A DNA stretch of 64,000 nucleotides from Sinotaia quadrata (taxonomy: Eukaryota; Mollusca; Gastropoda; Architaenioglossa; Viviparidae): assembly GCA_028829895.1 (NCBI GenBank), contig CM054181.1:99560360-99624359 (forward strand), given 5' to 3'. Made by a program: the position numbers and the translations under genes. Shown piece after piece: positions 34,001-46,000 of the stretch; the first letter of the stretch is position 1; each line of letters starts with the position of its first letter. Under the pieces are notes generated by a model that made no database searches, was not told the DNA's origin, and was given only the letters and a program-made list of their open reading frames with translations.

Positions 34001-37000
34001 CTGATATGAAACTCATTTTAGTGCTTTTTTGAAAATTTGTACATTTTTTTAAACACCTCTGGGGTATTTGAATATGTCATTTTCCAATATTTTTACATTT
34101 TAAAAACAATTTAATTTGGATCCTGAAAAATGCTTAATAAGTAGGGTAGTTATGGTATTATTCATTTCATTATCATTTAAAGCTAGTTTTGATATAGATC
34201 CTTTGTTTTGTTGTTAGTTGATAAAACTAGATTTGAGATAGATCATTCACTTTGTTGTTAGTTAAATCCAACTTTGAGTGAGATAGCTCATGTACTGTTA
34301 TTAGATTGTGTTAGTTTTGAGATAAACAGTTATTGTAATGTCATGTAAAGCTAGTTCTCTATAAAGACATTAATTTTATTTTAGTTCAACTAGTTTTGAA
34401 ATAAATAATTTATTGTTTTGTCAGTTCAAGCTACTTTTGACATGAATCATTATGGTCTCAGTTCAAGCTGTTTGAGGTAAATTATTTATTGTTTTCAGTT
34501 TATGCTAGTTTGATCTAAATGAATATTTTTATTGTGGCCTACAGATGTCAAAGTCAGTGGTAAAGCAGGTGTCAGGCTCTTATCCTGGATCTAGTAGTGG
34601 CATAGGAACGATGAAGAGAGGTATATGTTTTATAGTCTCATGCTCATTTGAGACCAGTCATCCATGTATTTATTGTTTTTATCATTATTTTTATCACTGT
34701 TACAGGGTTTCGTTTGCCATGTACCCAATTTTGTTGGGGGTTTTGGGGGCATACTTATAGCATTTACTGATTTATTCAGTTTGCTTTATATTTCTGTGCC
34801 TGATGATGAGAGATGACTTGTTTTCAAATTTGTAAGTTTTGTTTACGATACTTTTTAAATTTCATTCATTAATTGTTAGATTTTATCTACAAATATCTAG
34901 GAGCTTTATTTTTGCCTTTAGCAGTCTCTTATATATTTTCATTCTTTTGTGTAATGGTAGAAAATCTACAATTCTATTATTTTTTGCTCTTACCCTTTTG
35001 TGGCAGAGTAAATTTTCCTATCCCTATTTCTAGATTATTTAATTGTTATATTGTCAAAGTGACCTGACATTGGGTATTCTTTCTGATGGTATTTTTGTAA
35101 GTGTCAGAGTTGGAGTAAACAACTCAAGTTGAGAATGTGCTAGAAATTGCTGATGCATTCCAAACCAGTTCCAGCTGGATGAGTAGTTTTTATTATCCAC
35201 TGATTAAGATTTATGAGAATGAGACCAGCCAATGGGCTGAAATAAAAGTTTACCTTCTGTAGAGAATTCTATTATAATATCTAATTACTTGAATTTGGAG
35301 TAGCAAGAAGTCTGGTCATGAAAGGCAGTCATTAGCTTAATGGTGACTGATTGAGAGAGAATGGACTTAGAAATACTTTGTGCATTTTGCTCTTGATATG
35401 TTATCCTTATGTTTTACGTAGAGATGTGTTATGTGAATAGACTTTTATTTTTACAAATTGTGAACTAAGATGCTCGTATAATAATGCTAGACACTTGACA
35501 TTGTGTCTAGTGAACCTGTTCATAAACTATTAAACTATATTTATTATGCTGTGTGTGTGTGTATCGGGCTAATAAATACTGTTGCAGGAAACTGTAAGTT
35601 GAGACTTGAATGTAAGAAAGAATGGAGTTAAAAATGAATAAACTGGAAACTTAGTGTTTGTTCCCTGATTATATTTTACAGGGAAAAAGCAGCCTTTCCT
35701 TGTTTTACTTGAATCTCCTGGTTTACTTATTATAACCTGCTACAACCATTGTAGACGCAGGAAGTATCTACCACAGTGTGAAAGTGTAAGGAATACACTG
35801 CGCTCCATTGATGTATGGTGGCAAAGTACACCAAGCAATTTCTGGTACAAGGAAGTTGCTGGAAATTGCTACAATTGTTGTTCTGCTTGAGGGAGCTAAT
35901 ATGGTGAAGGAGCATCCAGGTTAGCCTCAAGAGAATAGCAGCTAATCAATGCTCTACAATGTGAGAAGGGAAGCATGTGGAATTGACAGTAATAAAGTAA
36001 ACAATAAACTTGTGGCTTTGTTGTGAAAAGATTACTGTGACTTTGCAAGGTTATGTAGAAACTATTGTCCTTATCTCTAATAACTCCATTCCTGTTCTCT
36101 AATAAGAAATATCCTGTGATTTGTATTGACACTAATCTGTTGAATTTTGTGTTAAGATATAAGACTGTATAGATATTAAAATTATTTGAATGTGGTTTCA
36201 TGGAAATATAGATGTCAAGTAATCTTTTCATTGTATTTATTATATGTATATTTTATTGTTGATTTAATAAATTTATTGTAAAATTTATTGACCTTCTTAC
36301 ACATATTGATAACCTTATGTTGGAGAAGAAAGTGGGTGGATATATACAGATTTTATCTTCTCCTTTAGTAAGAAGTTTTACACATCCAAAAATATTGTGT
36401 GATGGTAAATGTTTATCTTTAATGTTGTGGAAGAGAGAAAAAGTTTACAGCACATGCATATCCACAAAATGAGAGAGACGAGTGGTGTCTTCTGGAGAAT
36501 TATTAATAACATAAATCAAGATTCTCATCACATGTAATTAGTTATGGATGATTAATTAATAATAATAATAATCATAACCATTAACTAGTTAGTGTTGGCA
36601 TCACACCTTTTCCTTCAATTCTTTTGTTGAACTGTGTTTAGAAGATTTTGAAAGCAGTGAAGTGGATGGACTACCACAGACTGGTGTACATTTTCCTGTA
36701 AACCCTCATGATCAAGAGCTGCAGGAATCAAGAGGTTGGAAGGCAAAGAATTATCAAAACAAAAAATCACCATAGTGCTAGGAAGTAGAAAGGATATGTC
36801 AGATTTGGGAGAGAGAGAATGTTATTTGCAGGCTTTATACATAACCATGTTATATATAAATTATTATAGGTTTAATTATTCAGTATTAACACTAATAGCA
36901 GCCCTGTGGCCTAGCATACTCTTCATATCACTATTAACACCTGTTGCAATAATTTAATGGGACAGTTATTTAGCTTAACATAATGAAAAGTAGACTAGTT

Positions 37001-40000
37001 AACATTGCTTCTAGGGTCAGGAAAAATTAACATTCATTCATCAGTGAAGTTTGCCCCCAGATGAGGTAAAAGGTGAAAATAATTTAATAATAGGAATAAC
37101 AACAATAATTACAAGTTACAATGACTTAGAAAGTGAACACACACTATAAATCCCATTTCACCCTGTTATCTCCACTATTCAGTTTATCAACAGATTTTAA
37201 ATCATTCACACAAGAGCCTAACTTAAAGACCAAGTGAAATGGAATCAAACATAGTTTGTGAATGAGATTTCTTCCTTTACTAAGATACACAATCCCCAAG
37301 CCCTTGAGGTAAAAGCAAGCAGAAGTGATGTCAAGCACGGGGTCATATGGCTGCAAATGTAATTTTTTCTGGTATTTCATGTGTACTTTTGATCAAATTC
37401 ATACTGATGACAGTGAATGTTCAAGTGTTTGAAAGTTCACATACCATTTCTAATGATGTTGGAGGAAACAATGACTGATGATGACCATGTCTGATAAGTT
37501 ATTTTTTTTTAATATAGTCAGCATACTACATAGGGTAACTGTACATTTGTAGTCATCACTAAGTTCAAAGACATATTTCTAACTATTAGTATTATTAAAA
37601 TAAGTTGTGTATTATTTTTATATGAATGATGAAAGTTTTTAAGTATAGTTTTGTAATTGTCATTATATATATATTACATTTACTACTGATATTTATTACT
37701 CTTAATGATAATATTAATGATCTATACTAACATTTAGAGAATAGCAGTATAGTTATGTTTTAGATAAGTGATTAACATTCTCTAAATAATTTTAAACTAC
37801 TTTACTTACTAACAATGAACAGTTTAGAGATAAGTGACAGTAATGAGGATTTATAAAGTGGTTCCTTTCACTTATTACTATCCGAAAATCAATAACTTTG
37901 ATTAAAGTTCCATAATATTGTCAAATGGAATTACTAATTGTTAGCATACTGGCTAACTCCACAGTCAAAGAATTTCTCTGTGTTAATAATTACAATTCCA
38001 TCAGTTGAAATTTATCATATCAATTATTTTTAAATAATCAAAAGAACAATTTATCATTACATCTCACAAGTAATGTCTACCACTTTATGTATTTCACTTA
38101 CATGTTAATACAGAAATATGTACACTCAAATTAGAGTTTTGTCTATCACTAGAATTTCACAATTACAAAGAAAAATGGTGCTGACGATGTGTGTGCTTTA
38201 TAAATTACATCATAGTAAATTTACTAATAGAATGCTTGCTGATACCATATAATGCTTCTTTGAAAAAAGAATACACTTACTAGTACTCACACATACAAAT
38301 AATTATATTTTAAAAAATAGCAAAATCTAAGTAATCTAAATAGTAAAACATTTCCATTCACACTCAACCAACCAAGGTGTCAAAGCTCTCTTGGCAAAGG
38401 GAAAGCATCTGCAACCATCTTTGCATTCAACTGCCTGTAGTCAACACATAAGCAAAGGGTTCCATTTTTCTTTATTATCATCACTGTAGGAGCAGCATAT
38501 GGACTGTGGCTTTCTCTAATAATGTTTTTGGCTAAAAGGCTCTTGATGTGCTCTTTGACCTCTTTATACTGGGTAGGTGGGATAGAGCAATGTGGCTGGG
38601 AGACTGGGACTTCATCTGTGATTATGATGTGGTGTTGTACTGCGTCTATGTGTTCCAAATCATCGCTGGAAATGGCGAAAACATGCTTGTAATTTTGGAG
38701 TGGTCCCTGCAGCTTCTGGGCTTCTGTTCTGATGTGCCATCAAATACAGGGCATAGAAAAGTGGCACTATCTGTGGATTTTGATGAAGGACTGGGTTCCT
38801 CCCACGTCACTGTCTGTGTACAATAGAAAGTTGTAAATTTAAAACCCTCATCAGACTTGACTCCACTTACAGCATGTAGGAGAAATATGAGTGTGCCTGG
38901 TTCAACAACATCCTCTGGTGTGAGATTCACAAGTCTAATTTGGTAAGAGTCATGGTCAGAGGTTGTGAGTGTTGATGTCAGTAGCAGTCCCTCTAGCAGT
39001 GGTTGTGTGAGTGGCTCAGCTATTAAAGGTGATCATGTATTAGGGCCACTCACTCGAATGCAGACTGCTGAACCAGAAGGTACCCATACTAGATCAAGAC
39101 CTGCTACTTGTGCAGTGCCATATGATGACTAAAGCTGTGCATATACTTCTCTGATGGTTGGCTCCCACAAAGATACTACTTCTTCAAACCTGCATTCCTT
39201 CAAGAAGCCCACAATCTGGCTTATGCCTATGAGAACTGGACTCTCAACTTTGTGCCAAAATTTTGCACCATCAGCTGCATCATGCTCCACTAGCACCAGT
39301 ACCTTCTCCAAAGTCTGTCCCAATATTGAAATATCAACTTCAGCCATCTCTCAGTATGGGATTTCCAGTCCATGTGCTCCTTTCAAAGTTAGCCAGTTTA
39401 TACTCTTTAGTGTAGATGAAGGAAAGGTTTTTCAGTAATAGTTAACACTTCACTGCATATGACCAGTAAAGCTGTGGTCAGTTTTCCTGGGATTTCCACA
39501 GACACAAGTGGGCATCGACCAACTATTTGCTCCTGTAAATCAACCATTACCACTCTCCCCACTGGTTGGCTCATGGCAGCGGGGAACTGATGTTTTCCTG
39601 TTGCCGAGTATTAGGGCAGTCCTGTCTAAAGTGTCTCATCATTCCACAATTGAAAAAGAGGTCCTGTCCATTTGCTTGTCTTGGGCCTCATCTCCGTCAT
39701 GGTGGTCCATAGCTGTACTGAGAGATTTGTTGTCGTACCTCTGTAATGTGTTCATGTCACCTATGACCTATGTGACCTATCACACACATATTACCATTCC
39801 TGCTCTTTCTAGACATTAAATATTTAGACTTTTCCTGCCATTGATCCAAAAGTTCAAGATGCCAGTCAAATGTTTCATCTTTGCTGAAGATTGTAATTGA
39901 AGGGGTTTATGCTTAAGCTAAAGATGTATTTCTGACAGAGGTGATATTTCATACTTGGACTAGCAGAAATATGAAATTTAATTTTATCATTCTGCTATTA

Positions 40001-43000
40001 ATTATTTTTCATTAGCCCTAAAAACAATATTTTTTGTCTTAAATTTTGGGGGGAATACTTAAATGAAATTTGTTTAAAGAGTTCCCTCCCTCCCAAAGCA
40101 GAGGTTCAGCTGTAAACAACTGAAGCTGTTTACAACAGTAGTACCTGTCATTTTTGTTTTTATTTAAATTTTGGGGCTTCTTTTCTCCTCTTTATTGGCA
40201 TTTACTAATTTTTTTGTTTGTTTAATTTTGAAATAAAAGAGGTAATGTACCAGTTTTGAGTTTTGTAGTTTAGCATTTTATTTACAGAAAAAGAAACAAA
40301 TCTGTGACAAGATGACTGCAGTCACATTGTATCTTATTACTTTTCAGATGATGAGGTTGCAGATCCATTGCTAAGGAACCACTTTTTTCAAGAAATGAAA
40401 AAAGAGAATGAACTTCTCAAAACTTCTGTTCAGAGGCTCAGTAGTGAACTAAGCAAATATCAGAGCAAATATAGGCCATTGTCTTCTGAAGAGGTGAATA
40501 TCATTTGTGATTAATCTGCATTCCCTTCCAATAGGCATTTGTAAATAATGTATTAGTCCCCTAGCATAGGAGTTAGCACCATTGTTTAGCAGATTTAGAA
40601 ATTATCACTGTTTTAGATCTCTGGCAGGGTAACTAACTAACACCATTATTTGACACTGTTTTCTTTAGAAATTGTCACTGTTTTAGTTCTCTGGCAAGTT
40701 AGATAACATCTGTATTTGGCCTATGGCTATTTGACTACTTAGTAAAATTGCTCTTTGCTGGCCTAAGAGGTGACTGTATCCATTGTTTGATGCAAATCTC
40801 TAGTCCTAATGAAGGCAATCTTCATCATTTGGTATAGAAGATCATTGTGTATAGACAGATGGCTGTGGCAGCTTATTCAATGCTAAGAGGTAAGAAACAT
40901 GAAGGATGCCCACCCTTAGCACAGGCTAGCAGTGAGGAAGGAAAAACTGCACATGCACTTTATGGACCTTTCATTTTACTTCCATATTCTGTCTGTAATG
41001 GAGATGTCATCTTCTGATACAAAAAAAGGGATAGGGCCATGTAGGAATTCAATGATAACATATAATTAAATATGAACAATAAGAAATTCAATGATAACAT
41101 GTTATATTATATTTGTTTACTGCTTTCTTTTTACTTTCTTAAGTACATTTTATTCCTGTATGAGTCTAGTCTTTAAATCATTCTAAAGTGAACACCATGC
41201 TGAGTTTGCTGCGTGGATGACAAGAAAATATATGTCCAACACATGAATGATTATGTAATGTAATTCACACTGAATAATGTGAAAAGAATGTAGGAATGTG
41301 GATGTTTCTTCTTCTTCCTCAGTAGTTTTGAGCACAAATAAGACTCCAAGAATGGTATCAATGATTATTAGAGGTTTTGCATTGCCTGCAACAGTTCATA
41401 CTTTTCTCTTCTTCTGTATAACTATCCTAAATTTCTGATTTTAGCCTATGGAAGAGATTTTTAAAACTGTAATTTTCCTTTCTTGTCATCTTCAGCAATC
41501 TAAACTTCCAAGTTTGGCAGCAGATGGATCGATGGTAAGTGCATAATTTCTGTCCCAATTTAATATGGTGGAGTAAATTTGCCTATCCCTATTTTTAAAC
41601 TTAATATATAAATTGTTAAATTGCCAAAATGATCTGACCTTAGGCACTCCTCATGATATATTTGAGTTGGAGTAAACAAGTCTGGTGGAGAATATGCTAG
41701 AAAATTGCTGATGCATTCCAAACCAGTCCCAACTGGATGAGTAGTTTTTTTGACTAATAGTCTCACACTTGTTCATAACAATTTTATCCAATGTGGATGG
41801 ACCAGAAGTTTCTTTGTTAAAAAAGTTACTCTATTCTATCACTTTGAATTTGAACATAACACAAGCCCAGTCATAATGGTGATCATTAGCTTATAGTAAG
41901 TTAATTGACTGATAAAGAAAGAATGGACTTAGAATATTTCGTACATGTTTGCTATTGATCTATGATTTGAATTAGAGAATGCTTATGTAATTGAACTATT
42001 ATTTCTATGTTCATTAATTTGATTACATTGTACATCATAATTGTGAATTTTGATCGATGCTATATTTCTTATTGGGCTAATGAAATTGTTGAAGAATTTA
42101 AAGTTGTGAATGTTTGTAAGAGAGAAATGAATTTAGAGATGAAATATGCCTGAAATTTAGTGCTGCCTTAATTTGACTTTTGCATAGAAAGCACACCTTT
42201 TCCTATTGTCACATCATGCCAAAGTGGCTTCTGTACTCTGCTTGGTCATGGTGTGTGAATCCAGCGTTGTTGTCAACTTATCAGTAGAGCATGTTGCTGT
42301 AAGTTGATTCCTGTGAATTCTGTTCAAGAGCCAATATGGTGGAAATGGTGGCTTGAGTTTGGTCTCAAGAATTCATGAAAATTATTTTGAATGTTCTTTG
42401 TGGTGTGTTGAATAAATGCACATGAAAATTTAAGAACATTCCTCCTGATGTGCTTGATAGTGCATGTGAAATTCAGGATGATTCTCTGTGATGTGCTTGG
42501 AGAGCTGCCCATGCTAAGAGGGTTTATCCAATTAGAGGCGCTAAAGTCTGCCCACACTGAGAGTGTTTATCTGAGTAGAGGAATCATCTCTGCCCACATT
42601 GAGAGGGCTTGTCTAAGTAAAGGAATCAGTGTCTAGGCACTAATGTTTGCTCACATTGACTTACTTTACTTATCTCCTTGGATTCCCCATAGAACAAAGG
42701 GCTTCAACAACAGTTTTCCATTGCAGTCTATTCTGGGCAACCTTTTTAAGTTCACCCCACGACAGGTTGCAGCTCTTCATTTCTCTTCACAGGATCATCT
42801 CCAGGTGGTCTTAGGGCGACCAACCCGTCTTTCCCTGGGGGTTCCACTGCAAAGACTGCCGGGTGATGCCCTGTGGTGCTTTCCACAGGGTGTGTCCTAT
42901 CCATCGCCATTTACACCTGGCAATCTGCTTATTGAAGGGATCATGGTTTGTCCGCTGCCACAAATCAGTGTTTAGTTTGTCTGTCCACCTGATCTTCAGT

Positions 43001-46000
43001 ATGTTGCAAAGGCAGCCATTGACGAATACTTGGAGTTTTTTGGTTAGGGTGTTGGTGACTCTCCAGGTCTCTGAGCCATAGAGGATGACAGACTTAATAT
43101 TGCTGTTGAAAATTCGTAGTTTGTTGTGGACAGATAGGGATGTTGACCTTCAGACTGGTCACAGGTAATAAAGGCATATCTAGCTTTCCCGATTCTGGCT
43201 TTGATGTCCTCATCAGAACCACCTGCTGCTGATATAATGCTGCCCAGGTAGGCGAAAGAGATGATTTCTTTCAGCTCACAGTCTCCAAGGGTGATTGGCT
43301 TCTGCTGCTTCTCTAGGTTGATCTGCAGTCTTGAATGCTTCTTGGACCAGGTTATCAGTTTTCTGTTGCATATGTTGATATTTCTGGGACACCAGGCACA
43401 AATCATCCACAGAGTCCAAGTCTTCAAGGAACTGAGTCAGGGACCACTAACAGGAAGATCATTGGAGAGAGCATGCATCCTTGTCAGACTCCTGTTGAAA
43501 AAGTGTCTCTGTAGTCTTTCTCCTTCAGCCACTGGGTGTTAAACTTGATGTGAGGTCGATTGGCTATGACTCTAAAAGCTCGTAGCTTGACTTTGATGGT
43601 TCCAATCACCAAATGGTGGTCTGAGGCTACATCTGCCCCTCGTTGGGATCTTGTGTCTTGCAGGCTTCGTCACTATTTCCTAGAGTAGAGGATTTTGTTT
43701 GCCCACATAAAGAGAGTTTATCTGAGTAGAGGCATCATCTCTCATATAGTTGCTAAAATTGATTTTGCACTACATCCATTTGTAGTCATATACTCCCTTT
43801 TGATAGTCCATGGAGGTATGTACTTTAAAAAATGTGTAATGAAAAAAAACTAAACTATCTGACATAAATTAATTTTTTTTTAAATAAACATGACATTCTG
43901 AACTTTAATAAATTATAAAAACCCACTTTTGAATTTTTGTCAAATTAAGTGCTACAGCCATTTGCACTTCCCTTTGATAGTCCAGGGAGGTATGTACTTA
44001 AAAAATGTATAGTGAAACAACTATCTGACATAACTTAATTTTTTTTTAAATAAACATGAGATTCTGAACTTTAATAAATTCTTAAAAACAACTTTTGAAT
44101 TTTTTTCACTTTAGCTGGGTTTTCCCCAACAGCATCACAATTATCTAAGGTGATTAAATGATTGACATTTTCAGGTTTATTTTTTGTTATTCATTGACTG
44201 AAAAATGCCCATGAACAGTTATCAGTTTTGTTCCAATATTTCTACAGAAACCAAATGTATGAGGAGTACTTATTTTGAGTGATTTTAAAATATCTCTTAT
44301 GTTTTGGGGGAGAAGTTATATACCTTTATGCTTGCTTCTAAACATTTTACAGATTAAATTTGTTAAATTGGAATCATTTAAGTAAATATTGTGGTAATTT
44401 AATAAAGATTCTTGTTCAGCTAACTGTTCTTGTTTTGTTTAAATCATTTGTGTTAACAGTATTTTGTACATTTCTTTATTAGACTGAATGGTATTTTCTT
44501 TAAATTACAATGACCGATAGTTTCAAGAAGTTAAGTTATCCTAACAAGAGTGAAATATTACAATTAGAAAATTGAATTCCTTGTGTTGGGATCATCAGCA
44601 GTGTAACAACTGTGTCACATTTTTATTTTAGATCATAATTTTTATTTTTATGTCATTATATCATCATTCAGATGTCTCATAAATATAATATGATTGATGA
44701 TGACAGCACAATCTTAAGGAAAAGATTGATATTGTTGACAAAAGTGAATATTTCATCAGTGTGCTCAGGCAGAATGACAGTGATTTTATAATGACTTTGT
44801 GAATTTAAGCAGTGCATTGAAATTAACTGATGTTACTTGATCATTGTGATATTTTGTTTAGATAAAGTGGCATTACTTAGCCCCTCTTTTGCTGGCTTAT
44901 GATGACCAAATGAAAGAAAAAGAAGAGGCTTTGGAGAGACATCTGAAAGAAATACAGGAGCTGAAAATTCGGACCAAAGAGGTGTTGAGAGAAAATGAGA
45001 GACTACATCTTCAAGGAGGCAGCAACACTGGGCAGCTTAGCACCTCTGATTGGTTTGTAGCATGACAGATTTCTCTGCGTTTCTCTATATTTTGTAAAAC
45101 TCTAAATATATTTTTGACAAATATCCATTTTTGGAATGAGATCTATAACATACTCATATCCATGTTATAGATCTCATTCAAAATATGCTTATTTTTAAAA
45201 CTAACATATGCTTATTTTTAAAAAAATGTAAATGTAAAAGTGTTCAAGAATCTGTATATTCAATGAAACAAAACTTCTTTAACAATAACATTTATGCTGC
45301 TGGGCTTGAAAATTGGTGATACTAAGATGGCTTAAATTATTTTATAAAATACAGTCAAACCCACTTATCTCGACCTCGGTTAACTCACTACCCATGTTAT
45401 GCCGACGTTTTTGAAGTGGAACCGCCAAAGTCCCTCTTTGTCTTAGCATTTTCTCATCAGTTATGTTGATTCTTTTATGTCGCCAAACCTTAATATCTCG
45501 AGCACAAAAGGGGGCAAAATTCATTCACCACTTAACAGTTATCTCAATCCCCATAACTAATCCAATTGCCGGCTTTTGAAAATGTTAGTTATCGATGCCA
45601 CTTTGCCATCTCGCTAACAATAAATGGCTTGTTAACAACCGGCAGCTTAAACTTACTAAGGGCATTGTTTCCTCATTGGGCACGATCCTACCATGGGCAA
45701 AATAGGCACACTTCAACTGGCTCACTCCTCTTTTATGTTACATTAACCCACTTTTGAAGTAATCGTGGGTACGATTTTTTTCATAGCTGTTTCAGAGTGA
45801 AATGACTCACGAATTTAATTTTTACACTGGTTAACTTTTTGTAAAAATGAACTGCATGTACAGCGTACACCCCGCAGGTTTTTCGTGATTTTGTGAACAA
45901 TCTTTTTTGCAATGTTGTACAGTATATTTAGGTGTGTTGTGAATTACTGCTGTTTGTTTTAGATCTGGAATTTAACAAAGTTTTGATCTTTGAAAAGGTC

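Larger units (their letters stand above)
41535..44861 (+). other. CEP89 copy B intron 11
   Basis: About 3.3 kb: R1 copy 4 (41566-42450), a short tandem array split by a LINE relic (42480-43740) and a 183-bp duplication (43785-44110). Remainder AT-rich. Confidence 0.65.

Noticed and set aside
38646..39438. Plus-strand frames of 92-94 codons opposite the gypsy relic
   Set aside because: Shadows of minus-strand retrotransposon sequence; the minus strand carries the homologous motifs.
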